The notes beneath the pieces are model-generated. The model ran no database searches. It was not told the DNA's origin and was given only the letters and a program-made list of their open reading frames with translations. The position numbers and the translations under genes are program-made. A stretch of DNA of 64,000 bases, taken from the NCBI GenBank assembly GCA_963575645.1, contig OY754468.1, forward strand, positions 12,028,001 to 12,092,000. Reading direction: 5' to 3'. Shown in pieces: positions 11,396 to 21,989 of this stretch. Within the stretch, counting starts at the first letter, position 1. Each line of letters starts with the position of its first letter. The stretch comes from Xanthostigma xanthostigma. Lineage: Eukaryota > Arthropoda > Insecta > Raphidioptera > Raphidiidae.

Positions 11396-11403
11396 CTGTA
11401 TAT

Positions 11404-11690
11404 GTTAATTACCCTTCTTTATGATTGTTCACCAGACTTAGTCAAAGGCACATATGCTGACCAGTCGTGGGGTGGCTGGCTAATGAGGACGATCGAGAGG
11501 AGTAGAGTACGGGAGGTATATAAAGTCGGCAGGCGGGCGCCGCGACGTCGGCTTGTTGGCGCCGTTGTGCTGCCAGCCTCAGCTGATAGCAGGGCGGGTC
11601 GATTGCCGCCTCCATCGACGGCAAACGTACCGTCAAATCAGCCACCTCGCTTATACAGATATATTATATAATTTGCAAATACGTTTTTAT
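11404..11690 (+). promoter_or_regulatory. GC-rich patch with TATA box; possible relic promoter
   Basis: This is an abrupt GC-rich stretch in AT-rich DNA, with TATATAAAG at about 11517 followed some 30 bases later by a GC-rich block (GGCGCCGTTGTGCTGCC). A 102-codon open frame (11363-11671) crosses it but has no recognisable domain. It could be a core promoter of a lost gene or the promoter part of an old LTR. No other evidence separates these. Confidence 0.3.
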
Positions 11691-11961
11691 GTGTAAAGGA
11701 GGCGTCAGTTGCTAATTGTTTGAAAAAATAATTACTGACGCAGGCAATTTGCTTGACTTAAACAGTCGGAATACATTTATCGATATAAATAAGCAATACC
11801 GTAACGTTTAGATGGAGAGCTCACCGTCAGATTTTAATAAATTCGTTCCGGAATACAGTTTGACATAAATCTCCACAAAAACATGAGTTGTACCACTCCT
11901 AAGACACTCATCTTGAGAAAAAGATTACTGACGGTCTCCATGATTCCGATTGATTGGGTTA

Positions 11962-12678
11962 TCTATACTAATATATAAAGCTGAAGAGTTTGTTTGTTTG
12001 GTTGAACGCGCTAATCTCAGGAAATACTGGTTCAAATTAAAAAAAATTGTTTTGTTGGATAGCCCATTTATCGAGGAAGACTATAGGCTATATAATATCT
12101 CGCTACGACCAATAGGAGCGGAGCATCAATGAAAAATGTTGCAAAATGTATCTCAAAAATAGCTTCTATTCAGGTGAAATGCCGCAACTACGTATTATAT
12201 CAAGATTAGGTCGTGCATTCACAAGCCCGGCTAGGTCAGTCGGTAGAGCATGTAAGTGCTAATATCAGGATCGTGGGTTCGAGCCCCACGTTGGGCGAAT
12301 ATATTTTATTTTTTTTTATTTTCCACATTGCTTTCTTCTAAGGCTTACATTTAAATCTATTTTAATTATTAAAATTAAATAAATCTTATTAATAGCTCAT
12401 TTGAGGTACCTATAAAAATAATTATCCTACAGTGTTTTCAATTAAATATTTATTATATTTTATTAATTACAGTAATTATTGATTTAAAAGAAATGTATTA
12501 CATAAAAAAAGTATAAATACTGCTTTTTATCGACAAAAACTTTTGAACGGTAACTCCGATCATCATGAAATTTGGACACAACATTCGTCTCCATAAACTA
12601 AGATAAATGAGCATACTCATGTCTCTCCCTTCCCTATTCGTTCTTTTGCACCCGGGTGAAACCGAACGGAACCGCTAG
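11962..12678 (+). mobile_element. Non-autonomous Helitron carrying a tRNA-like sequence
   Basis: It starts TCTATACTAATATATAAAGC after an A (11961) and ends GAACCGCTAG before a T (12679). A perfect CACCCGGGTG palindrome stands near the 3' end. The element shares its 5' and 3' blocks with the short copy at 6784-7130, and has in addition a central segment with a 73-base tRNA-like sequence at 12225-12297. Close relatives on the minus strand are 61085-61664 and 63139-63741. Confidence 0.88.
12225..12297 (+). pseudogene. tRNA-Lys-like sequence inside a Helitron
   Basis: Start GCCCGGCTAGGTCAGTCGG, then TAGAGCAT, and end GGGTTCGAGCCCCACG plus TTGGGCG closely follow metazoan tRNA-Lys (CTT). The acceptor, D and T regions are kept. 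The anticodon stem region (GTAAGTGCTAATATC) no longer pairs and the CTT anticodon is gone. A and B promoter boxes look intact. This is best read as a tRNA-derived pseudogene, not a working tRNA. Confidence 0.75.
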
Positions 12679-13375
12679 TCTCAAATAAAAAAATTAAACG
12701 GTATTTTAATCTGTAAGCTTGTGGCAAAAAGATGAACTAGGATTATTCGAAAATATTGAAAATTGAATAATTGACAGACTTTTAAAAATTTATTTGTAAG
12801 TTTCATACTTCTTTTTGATAATTTTGCGTCCAAAAAAAGTTCTAATAGATTCTACGTCATCCTTTGACCGAATTACCATTAAAATTTAAAAGCAATCGGT
12901 CAAACCATTTTTGAGATATCGTGGAGACAAATTAGAAAAACACAGTTTTGACTTTTGAAAAACACGCGTTTAAAGATTCAAGTACGATTTAAACTATGAA
13001 ATCTTAACTCACCATTAATCTGCAAAAAGCTTACCAAAATTAACTAGAAACAAACGAAAAAATCGGGTTTTGCAATTTGCATGTTAACTACTCATATTTT
13101 ATTGTAGAAGGTCTCAAGTAACAAACCGACACGTGACAATAGGCTCGGTGCCCAATAGCGCTCAACTGAGCGCTCCGAACACCTCCTCTTCTAACAGCTG
13201 TATATTTCCAACAACTTCAAATAGTATAAAATCATTTTACCAACATAATATTCTAAACATGTTTAGGAATCAATTTATGCAAAAAAAATCCAATTTTTTA
13301 ACCTATCACATGGGGTGATCCTCTTGAATCAATTTTCATATAAAAGTAATAAAATAAAGCAAAACATTTTTTTAA
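12679..13375. other. No recognised gene
   Basis: AT-rich. The segment 12840-12980 has the style of an insect repeat (AATCGGTCAAACCATTTTTG and related text) seen often in Helitron and LINE tails, but no boundary can be set. Confidence 0.35.
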
Positions 13376-13393
13376 TATACTTACCACGTTTTT

Positions 13394-13552
13394 AAAACAA
13401 ACTAAAAAGTATAAAATAATTTTTTTAACTTATATAAGAAGTGTAGATAGTAGCTATCAATGAAAAAATCTATTTATGAGATAAATCGATTAATGCGTCC
13501 TACGTTTTTCGTTTAAAAAAATTGTTTTATACTTTTTATTTCGTTTTAATAA
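13394..13552. repeat. Foldback repeat with ACTAAAAAGTA core
   Basis: Arms 13394-13430 and 13514-13552 are inverted copies of a segment containing AAAAAGTATAAAATAATTTT. The same core, ACTAAAAAGTA.AAAATAAT, reappears in the palindromes at 52495-52772 and 55450-55680. Confidence 0.65.
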
Positions 13553-13562
13553 TTAAAAAGTA

Positions 13563-14100
13563 TTTACATGAGATCTCACAACTTTTTGTAGCGGAAGAAT
13601 TGAGTTTCGAGACTTAGAATTTTTTTACATTTTTAGTTATTGATGGGATCTAGTTTTCGCAGAACACTCGGGCTGTGCAGGAGGCGTCGGGACGCCCAGC
13701 TGAAGCAATGCAACAGAGCAATATTGCAGTTGTAACCCCGGCGCAAGTACCTTTTCAATGTCCGTAATATCGCCGAATTGAGTATGCTCTTCTGTTGTCT
13801 CAAGCTTCAATGTACGCATTATTGAACATTTCCGATGATATTGTTCGGAGAGTTAGCCTCCTCGATCGTACACCACATTGCACTGCAAACGAGGTCATCG
13901 TAGTCCCGTAATCGTAACACGGGGTTACGCTTAAACGAATCGTTGTTTCGAATCATATATATTAATACGCTAAGGTTAAAGATGTCTCCCTTTTTAGAAA
14001 AAACCTTACAATTTCTCCACTTAAATTAGGTATATATCATTTTACAGATAATTGCTTGCTCTACTGACATCGACAACTAAAAAATTTATTATTGCTTTTG
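13563..14100. other. Unassigned segment of moderate GC content
   Basis: 13640-13930 is less AT-rich than its surroundings. A 60-codon minus-strand frame (13637-13819) crosses it, without a recognisable motif. It could be an eroded coding segment of a host or mobile gene. Confidence 0.3.
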
Positions 14101-14114
14101 TTTTTGTAAATTAA

Positions 14115-14420
14115 TTAAAATACAGCAACGCTGAACAACGTCTGCCATCTGACGGCTTTAATTTTGAAACAACGTCAACACTTCGATCTGTCATCTGACC
14201 TTCATATTGTAATACAACAGACACAATACTGCAAACTGCCACCTGACGGCTTTAATTTTGAAACAGCGAGCAACGCTGAACAACGTCACAGCAAAGCTGC
14301 ATGATGCTATCTGACGGCTTAGCTCAACGCTTTTGCTACTCGCGCCTCTATATGACAATTATAGTAAAATATTTCTTCGATCTGTCATCTGAGCTTCATA
14401 TTGTAATACAACAAAAAGAA
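14115..14420. repeat. Imperfect direct repeats (CATCTGACGGCTTTAATTTTG)
   Basis: CCACCTGACGGCTTTAATTT and its variants occur near 14145 and 14240, with a shorter version near 14310. GATCTGTCATCTGA..TTCATATTG occurs near 14185 and 14380. The segment looks like a partly duplicated repeat of unknown type. Confidence 0.5.
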
Positions 14421-14770
14421 GAACGTTATAAGCAGTATGCAAAATTAGAAACGAATTGAATACCTGCAATCATATTTTAAAAAAAATTTGTAAAGTGATA
14501 ATTATTATACTTATTTAGTGCGAATAATTCGCACAGGTCACACTAGTATTCATTAATCGCTTATCTATATAGGTATGTATAAAAATCTCGTGTCAATTTT
14601 GGCCGCGCTAATCTCCGAAACCACTGAATCGATCTTAATGAAATAAATTCTGTAAACGTACCTTGCTTGGTGCAACTTACGCTATAGGGTAGTTAAAAGG
14701 ACGTTAATGATATTAGCTGTCGAGCGTCTATATTTCTCTTTGTTTCACTTTATACGAAATAGTATTATTC

Positions 14771-15135
14771 CCCTCAACGGCCGAAAGTTTGATATTCTTG
14801 CAGTGCGCAGATATCAAACTTTCGGCCAGTGTGGTGTATACTATTTTTCTTCATACCTCGGTCATAAGTACGCTTATTAAATACAATAATTAATTACATA
14901 AAAACAGATAAATTCCAAGCAAGTATCTTTGAGGTTATACGTAAAAACATGACAGCTTGTCGCGGCTATTAGCTAAACTGTAATAGGGTTGCTATGGAAA
15001 CGACATCTAAACAACAGTTGATGGGCCGAACGTACGTACTTCCCACATCTGTGTGTATAATCCCACCAATGCGTAAATGTTAAATTTTCTGCCTTACAAT
15101 TGATGCCGAAAGTATCGAGGTATATGAAAAAAGGA
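14771..15135. mobile_element. Composite hairpin-plus-TIR element, copy 1
   Basis: A short hairpin (GGCCGAAAGTTTGATAT..ATATCAAACTTTCGGCC, 14780-14827) runs directly into GTATACTATTTTTCTTCATA at 14836. The second module ends near 15135 with an inverted TCGAGGTATATGAAAAA. The same two modules in the same order occur at 24476-24921 and 40127-40540. Shared inner text includes GATAAATTCCAAGCAAG and GACATCTAAACAACAGTTGA. No coding frame. Confidence 0.75.
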
Positions 15136-15746
15136 AATTTTACATTACACCCAGAAATCGATTTTTATGCAAAACGTTTTATGTTATTTTTATTCGAATT
15201 TTCAAACATTCCATATTACGGAAAACTATAAAATATCGGCATAAACATAATATATTTATTTTTTTATATATTTATGGTTTATTTTTATCAAAGCCTACAA
15301 AAATACGCGACATAGAAATAATTTAGTGACATTACATAGAGAAAACTAATAAATAATAAAATTTGAAACAATAAATTTGTTGCTTTGCGAGCATTATAAA
15401 CATTATACCAATGTGCAGCAATGTAAGTTAACGTCGTTACGTTGATCGTAACGTAGTCTAACGTAGAATAACGTGCATGTCTATACATTGTATATTACGT
15501 GTGTGAAGTAACTATGTTTTGTATAAAAGGTGTCACAAAAGTCTTCGCTTATTTTGACGTCTTTCTCACTGGAGACTACACCATTTTGATTAACATTTGC
15601 ATAAAATTGTTAGGCCGTGGATGTTGGTAAAAAAAATCGGCAACAGCTAGGCCTTCGCTAAAACCTCTATAGTGAGGTTCCGAATTAGTAGGAATGATTC
15701 ATCATTATAGTAGGATGGAGTTTCAAAGCAATGAAACAGTGTAAAC

Positions 15747-16307
15747 TAGGGTTGCCAGATTCAAAAATCAAAATTTCTGGACAATATTCTAAAATATCTG
15801 GACAAAAGGATTTTAGGGTGGACAAAATAAAAATCTGCATTAATCAACCGAAACACGACATATAATTAAGTAATTGTACTTATTTAGGTATTATTGTTAT
15901 AAGGAAAACGAAAATATGAACTATTGAGCTGAAATTGGTACAAAAACAGAGGTAGCTTAATCTAACAGTCGGTACCTATCAAGTCACTTTTTTTGCCACA
16001 TATATTAAGTATTTCCCTTAGCCGCCTTTATCATTTTAGAATCTTTCTCTGTATTTAGAAAAGATTTAAAATTAGTACAGTTTTCTTCAAACTTTAATCG
16101 AATTATTAGCTCTGATTTCAATAAATCAAAGCATTCGGTCAACCTGCGTTTGAGTCGTAATACGTACCGTGAAGCGAGCTGTTCATTTGAGTGGCGGCGG
16201 TGCATGCTTTTTATTTTTAGCTGGACATTTTGCCTAAAACCGGGACACTGGACAACGTGTAAAAATGCTGGACAATCCAGCCAAGTCCCGCCAATCTGGC
16301 AACTCTA
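15747..16307. mobile_element. hAT-like element with perfect 8-bp duplication
   Basis: The ends TAGGGTTGCCAGA and TCTGGCAACTCTA are inverted with one mismatch. The flanking 8-mer GTGTAAAC is identical at 15739-15746 and 16308-16315. Inside, on the minus strand, a 66-codon frame (16005-16205) ends NTEKDSKMIKAAKGNT, resembling the NTEKH..MIKAAKGNT segment of BED-finger hAT transposases with the His lost. This would be a decayed transposase remnant. The related family member 33768-34368 uses the same GTTGCCAGA end. Confidence 0.85.
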
Positions 16308-16811
16308 GTGTAAACCGTCCCATGCATAAAACTATGCCACTGTGAAGTGTACTTGTATGACTCACTTCGTAAATTGGGAATTTATAGCATAAATCGATCG
16401 ACTTTTTCGGGATTATAAGACTTTCTTCGCTCCTCCAGCTTCTCTAAACTCTAAATAGTCATGGTAAACATTAATGCATATTTTTCGACTCTAAATTCTT
16501 AAAGTTACGTCATACAATACCGGTTAAGAGTAGATACCGCTGTCATAAGAAGAAGAGGTTTCGGGGAAATACCCAACACCAACGCGACGGGTAAATACCA
16601 AATACAGTACGTGTACACAGTTAAGATCACTTCGGGATTATAGTAACTGCACTCGGTGTCGGCGGCTTTGATGTCTTGTTTCCAAGGTTGATTTTTATAA
16701 TGTCAATCTGGCAAATAAAACTTGAGTTTGCGCACTCAATCATATGCGAGTTGTTGAATATTTAGAGACCAGGGCCTGATTCAGTACATTTTTCGTAGCA
16801 CTACACAATAC

Positions 16812-17180
16812 AGGTGACCGGTAATTGCTCGCATTCCTCTCGGAAGAAGAAACTGTGACTAATTTGGAATGATTTAACCTCTATCACTTGGGGTTGGAAA
16901 TGCGTTATTTTCAAGAAAATGCACTTCGGTTTCCTTTTTACAAAAATCCGAATTTTTGAAGATAAAAATTAAAAAAAAAAATCTCACTTTTTGGACTGAA
17001 TATTTCCAAGATCTGATAGCTTACTAATTGGCCAACCTTCCAAAACCTAAAAACCAGGAAATTTACTGTTAGAATTTATGTTGTGTGTTAAAACTTACAA
17101 TAAATAAAAAAAAAATAAAATTCTTTACAGAAGTGTCATTATCATAACAAAATGACGCAATTTCGTTATTTTACCCTTTT
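16812..17180. mobile_element. Second copy of the GTGACCGGTAATTG MITE
   Basis: GGTGACCGGTAATTGCTCG, AATTTGGAATGATTTAACC and TTACTAATTGGCCAACCTTC match 8150-8582 in inverted orientation. The right end is degraded to about CAGTGACCC, so this copy is older or rearranged. Confidence 0.75.
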
Positions 17181-18480
17181 CAGTGACCCTTTTTTGAAGG
17201 AAGTTACATTTTTTAAAAAGATTATTTTTAGGAAATCCCTGAACATGTTTTTCGCTTTCGAACATAGACAACTAGAGTTGTCATGTCATAATCCATTAAA
17301 TTTTGCCGAAAAAGTAAATAAATAAATATTGCTGACAACCCATATCATCAAAAATAAGCTAAGCAAAGATCCCCTTCCCCCTTTAGTGCTTACGTAATAC
17401 TTGAATAGCTCCTTTGTTATATTATCTACTCATTTAATGTGACTGTAAAGAAACAAAAATAAATCTAGAAACGCGCTTATCTACTTTCTTTGTCTATTCT
17501 AACAAAATCGTACTCTGTCAAGATCATAAGGGCCCCATTATCCTAATGTACTCAGGGCCTCCAATAGGTTAAGGAGGTTGAGGCGTTAAACGAAAATAAT
17601 GAAAAAAATCTGAAATAAAGTTTTTTAATAGATTTTTTTATACAAAATTTTCTGTAAAAATCCAAAATCATTAGGAGATTTATAAAGTTAAAAATTAAAA
17701 AAAAACATTTACATGTGGTTTTATGGAAAATATGTCAACCTAGCATGCAAACGGTACATTTTATTTTTTTGCAAATAACCAAATAATGTCAGCAATTCCG
17801 AAAACTAACTGGTTAAAACATCGATGCCATTCAAATATTTTAACATTTTTTCCAATTTAATTAGGAGACTTTTAATCAATACAAAAAATTATTAAACCTT
17901 AGCACTTTTCGATTATGCACTTTTATTCTTGACAATTTTAACTGAATTTTCAAGTTTTAATGATTTAATTTTAATTTTCATTACTTCTAATTTCTTTTTT
18001 TAATTATTTACTGCAAAAAATATGTAAAATACAGATATTTACATAAATTTATTTTTTCTAACCTAACTTTGTACAAAAAATTCAAAAGTTAGTCCATTAA
18101 GTAAAATACTGAAATAATTAATTAATAATAAAAAAATGATTTATTTATGCCTTTATGACAATAATTTATTGGTATCATCGACTTATAACCTTTTGTAAAA
18201 ATTTATTCTAAAAAAGTTCCGATTTAGAATTCGACTTACTTTTGATAGGGACTGTAACGCATCAATCTCCTTAAAGACGACCCCGTTGCGGAATAATTCA
18301 ACCGAAAAGTGACGTGCGCACCGCATTTCGTAAGACACAAAATTGCCGACTGACAAAACTGTATCACACAGTGCTCCTGCACTGTGGCACATATGTATAC
18401 GGGGATATGTGTGGCATATAGTGAAGCGTTGTTGCATAGGTATGTATGTAGAGTTCGTAGGTTGGTAACATCGGTGTCGC
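17181..18480. other. AT-rich spacer with one repeat fragment
   Basis: Almost all is low-complexity AT-rich DNA without a gene. 17455-17580 (CATAAGGGCCCCATTATCCT, CAGGGCCTCCAATAGGTTAA) matches 31420-31530 inside the loop of the large foldback and is probably the end of a shared element. Confidence 0.5.
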
Positions 18481-18739
18481 AGGTTGGTAGCGGATGGATG
18501 TACGACCGTGCACTCAGAGCTGACAGCACGCAAGGACATAAAGCACACGCTGTCGCGTCACATGGGAGGAATTAGGACGGGCCACTACATCACCGCACCG
18601 CCGCTACCGCCACCGTTTTGCCCTCCTATCGTCAGAGGTGTACCGGACGCGCGTAGCGGCGATGGGGCGAAATAACAGTGGGGACTTGTCCCGCGAAATC
18701 AAAATTCGAGTATATCTACATATCTATGAGAGGACGAAA
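18481..18739. other. GC-rich unassigned segment
   Basis: A GC-rich patch (CACCGCACCGCCGCTACCGC and neighbours) with overlapping plus-strand frames of 63 codons and no known motif. It abuts the LINE fragment and may be foreign to it. No function is proposed. Confidence 0.3.
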
Positions 18740-19205
18740 AGGTCTCTCGTTGGAAGTCTACCTTGGGACTGAGACAATCAAAGAGATTAATTTATCTCGC
18801 ACAATACCAAACGGACTAAAAAACTCCTTATGCTCAGCAAGGTAGAACTGAGAATACTGACAGGACTCTTTACAGGCCACTGCCCTCTGAGATACCATCT
18901 CTCAAAAATGGGTAAAGCCCCAGATGATAACTGTCGCTTCTGTAAAGAAGCAAAAGAAACTGCTGAACACATTCTATGTGAATGTGAAGCAGTTTTCTCC
19001 AAAAGGCTGCTATATCTTAACAGGCCCTTTCCAAAGCCTGAGGATATATGGAGAGCAGCCCCCAGTAAGGTAATAGGGTTCATAAAAAGCATTCTACTAG
19101 ACTGGGAATAATACTATTAGGGGATGCATAAAAGATCTTTTAGGTCGCAGTGTTTGTGAGATATCAAGTGTCCTATCACCCCAAATAAATCTAAATCTAA
19201 TATCT
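18740..19205 (+). mobile_element. LINE 3' fragment: RNase H-side C-terminus and tail
   Basis: The 93-codon frame at 18830-19111 reads VELRILTGLFTGHCPLRYHL, then CRFCKEAKETAEHILCECEA. This is the cysteine/histidine-containing region downstream of RNase H in R1/LOA/I-type non-LTR elements. The 3' untranslated part follows and ends in a TCTAAA-like repetitive tail (about 19185-19205). Everything upstream, including reverse transcriptase, is missing: a 5'-truncated copy. Confidence 0.8.
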
Positions 19206-19496
19206 ATATCTACATCACGAACTCTGTAACCAGTACACCCAGCTTGAGCGTAGCGGTGGACCGATATCTGACGCATAAACCAAGATGGCGTCAGCTACTG
19301 GGAAACGCTCACACGTTCATGGCTTACATGTATGTAGTGTCTGCGAAGCTGAACAACTTTGTTAACTATGGAAAGAAGAGATGAAAATAATTTAAGTTTT
19401 CCCAGGTAGTGATAACAGCGCCATCTCGCGTACGCCAGAAAACGGTCCGTCTCGGCATAGGAAGCTAGGTCTCCTAGTTACATAGGTACTTCGTGA
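19206..19496. other. Unassigned, possible small TIR element
   Basis: ATCACGAA near 19213 and TTCGTGAT near 19490 face each other as inverted ends of about 10-12 bases. No duplication supports a transposon. The segment is of average GC and non-coding. Confidence 0.3.
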
Positions 19497-19755
19497 TCTA
19501 TACTAATATTATAAAGAGAAAAGATTTGTATTTTTGTTTGTAATGAATAAGCTCAAAAACTACTGAACCGATTTTAAACATTCTTTCACTAATAGAATGC
19601 TACATTATCACTGAGTAGCATAGGCTATATTGTTAATCGAGTTAAATTAGGGATCCCTACGAAAACTCCAATAACGTAACCCAAGGTGTAAAAAAATTGT
19701 CCGTCCCACAAAAACTTTTGAACGGTAAGTCCAATCACCATGAAATGTGTTACAC
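19497..19755 (+). mobile_element. Helitron 5' fragment
   Basis: It starts TCTATACTAATATTATAAAG, followed by AAAAACTACTGAACCGATTT and CATAGGCTATATTG, which are typical of insect non-autonomous Helitrons. It runs to ACTTTTGAACGGTAAGTCCA and stops against LINE sequence, so the 3' end with its hairpin is missing. Confidence 0.75.
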
Positions 19756-20430
19756 CGCTATTGGGATCCTTTATATGGATTACTTTATCTGGCGGCGAAA
19801 CTTACAACATAGTAGGCTTATTGTGCTATCTCCTAATCTCTCTCTGTCCAGTATCCTCGTTCCTTGCATTAGCTTGTGCAGTCCGTGGACTGGGTGATTG
19901 ATATAATCTTCTGGACTCATTCTACATTATCCATAAATTATCTGTCTTCTACGATCCAAAGCCTCGCATTCACACAGAATATGAGGCGCTGTTTCCGTCT
20001 CCTTATTGCAATGTCTACACTTAAACAGTCCGATTCTTTGGAGGAGTCCTTTCAGGGCACAATGTCCTGTCAGGAGGTCTACCACGAGACGAAGATTGTT
20101 CCTACTGAGTTGTAGTAGTTCTTCATTCACTTTTCGGGATGGCCCTTTAAGAAAAGTCTTGCCATGTTGCTGCCCGGAAATTTGATTCCAGTATGTGTTG
20201 TGCTGATTTTTGATCCATTCTCTTATTTGACCCCGTACTGTGTTTTTGGACACTGTATGGAGTTGACGATCCTTTTCTCGCCAGCTCTTCAGCTTCTTCG
20301 TTGCCTTCGATTTCAGAGTGCCCTACGGAAACACTCAAAACTAACCACGCAACAAGGCTTTGAGTGGGAAGTATTTCGTTCCAACCCCACCGCTCAAGTT
20401 CGATCTCTTTATATCCAGTCATCGTGATTC
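19756..20430 (-). mobile_element. LINE 3' fragment: RNase H, zinc-like tail and 3' UTR
   Basis: Read on the minus strand, 20422-20147 gives VGHSEIEGNEEAEELARKGS, the C-terminal signature of RNase H (GHxxIxGNExAD). A second frame (20253-19927) continues with NNLRLVVDLLTGHCALKGLL, CRHCNKETETAPHILCECEA. One frameshift near 20150-20250 separates the two, and the usual Asp of NExAD is Glu here. 3' sequence continues to about 19756. It is the same LINE type as 18740-19205 but clearly a different copy, in opposite orientation. Confidence 0.82.
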
Positions 20431-20704
20431 AAAGTGGCGTCCGGAACTTTTTGAGCGTAAATTGAAGTATTTTGGGAATTTTGACGAGTCGACGCTGTCG
20501 ACAACATTACATTATGTATATATATGTAAGAAAGCGAATGTACAAGACTTGATATAAAGGCGAAGCGAAGAAACACTGTGCGGTGTACAAGTACTAACCA
20601 TACATGCTCTTACCTACCCTATGTCCCTATGTACACCTACATACTTGTACAATGTACAGTTGTGGATTTGATATAGTTGACACTTTTACACATCTATTAG
20701 TTAC

Positions 20705-20740
20705 CAATTTTTTAAAGGAGTCAACTCCTTTAAAAAATTG
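20705..20740. repeat. Perfect 17-bp palindrome
   Basis: CAATTTTTTAAAGGAGT and its exact complement are separated by only two bases. It is followed within about 75 bases by a second perfect hairpin at 20814-20865. No element boundary or terminator function is visible. Confidence 0.8.
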
Positions 20741-20813
20741 ATAACGGTCTTTTTTATAATAATTAAAAGTTTTCTTTTAAAATTGGATTACATAGCTTTA
20801 TGGTAAAAAATAC

Positions 20814-20865
20814 ATATATAATTGCCAAATTTGAACAGTATTGTTCAAATTTGGCAATTATATAT
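20814..20865. repeat. Perfect 24-bp hairpin
   Basis: The arm from ATATATAATTGCC to TTTGAACA pairs perfectly with 20842-20865 around a 4-base loop. It is a cruciform-prone site or a minimal foldback. Confidence 0.8.
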
Positions 20866-21989
20866 GAAAATGTATAATTAAAATCATTCATAAAAGGGGA
20901 ATTCAATGTTACATAAACAAAATGTAATACACCATCTGAAAGTAGACATTTTACGAAGAAAACCCCATACTAAGATTTTTGAAAATCTGAAATTTTTACA
21001 TTACTTTTTTAGGTTGAAGTTAGGGGTAATTTTTCGGTTTTTTGTTAATATTGCATTGGCAAATTAATTTTTTTATTCGAAAAAATTACGGCTTATTTAG
21101 GACATAGAAAGGTATCTAAGTCATGAAAAAAAAACAGTTTTGCAGGAGAAAAAATTAAAAACGAAACTAATTTTGTTTTGTAGCATTTATTTTATTTCAT
21201 AATATTAAGAAACAGTATATTTAATTGTGCTTTGTGAAATAAGGGGGGTAATATTATGATATGATAAGTTAATGATATCAGAGGCTGAATGATTGATTTA
21301 AAAATAAAACAAACAAAAACTGATTATGATAATGTTTACGTTGTTTTTCCCACGAAAACATGAAATTTTGGTTTAGCCGAAAATGAGACTGATGCCGAAA
21401 TTCGGTTTCGGCCGTAAAAAATAATTTCGGTCGGACACTAATTATTTCATTTAATTTTAAACGTTAACATTTACCTATCAAAATAAATTTGCTGCTAAGC
21501 AAACCTATACTGAGAAAATTTAAGTGTAAACTATTTTTTGTCCGCGACTACAATACAGTAGAGCAGGGACAATCCATAGAATATGTGTATGTATCCTTAT
21601 GTTTATTATATTATTGCACAGACGATCGAAAAATCCCTCTAAAGTCTGACGCTGACAGTCTGATAGTAGAGTTGGGGAATAAATAACTTCATGATGAAAA
21701 AATCGCAGTGACCAGCAGTCTAAAATGATCACTGTGATCTGATAAGAGATAACTACATTCCAAAGTAACGTATGTTGTTCCATGTCACCGCAAACACGAC
21801 GGTCGCTCCAACCGAGTAGCCAACCAACGTCAATGTAACGTCCGACCGAGTGTTTGCTCGATCGGGATCAACGTGACAAAGTAACGATGATTTTTCACTG
21901 TGATTGGCCGTGATCGCTCTGTCACTTGTCGCTTTCCTTGTTTTAAAGTACAGTCTAGTACGCTATTGTCAAGTTGTTATTGCTATGTT
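20866..21989. other. No recognised gene
   Basis: AT-rich spacer to about 21690. 21700-21900 is less AT-rich but shows no motif. Short open frames of 65-87 codons at 21489-21783 lie on both strands and carry no recognisable domain. Confidence 0.4.
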
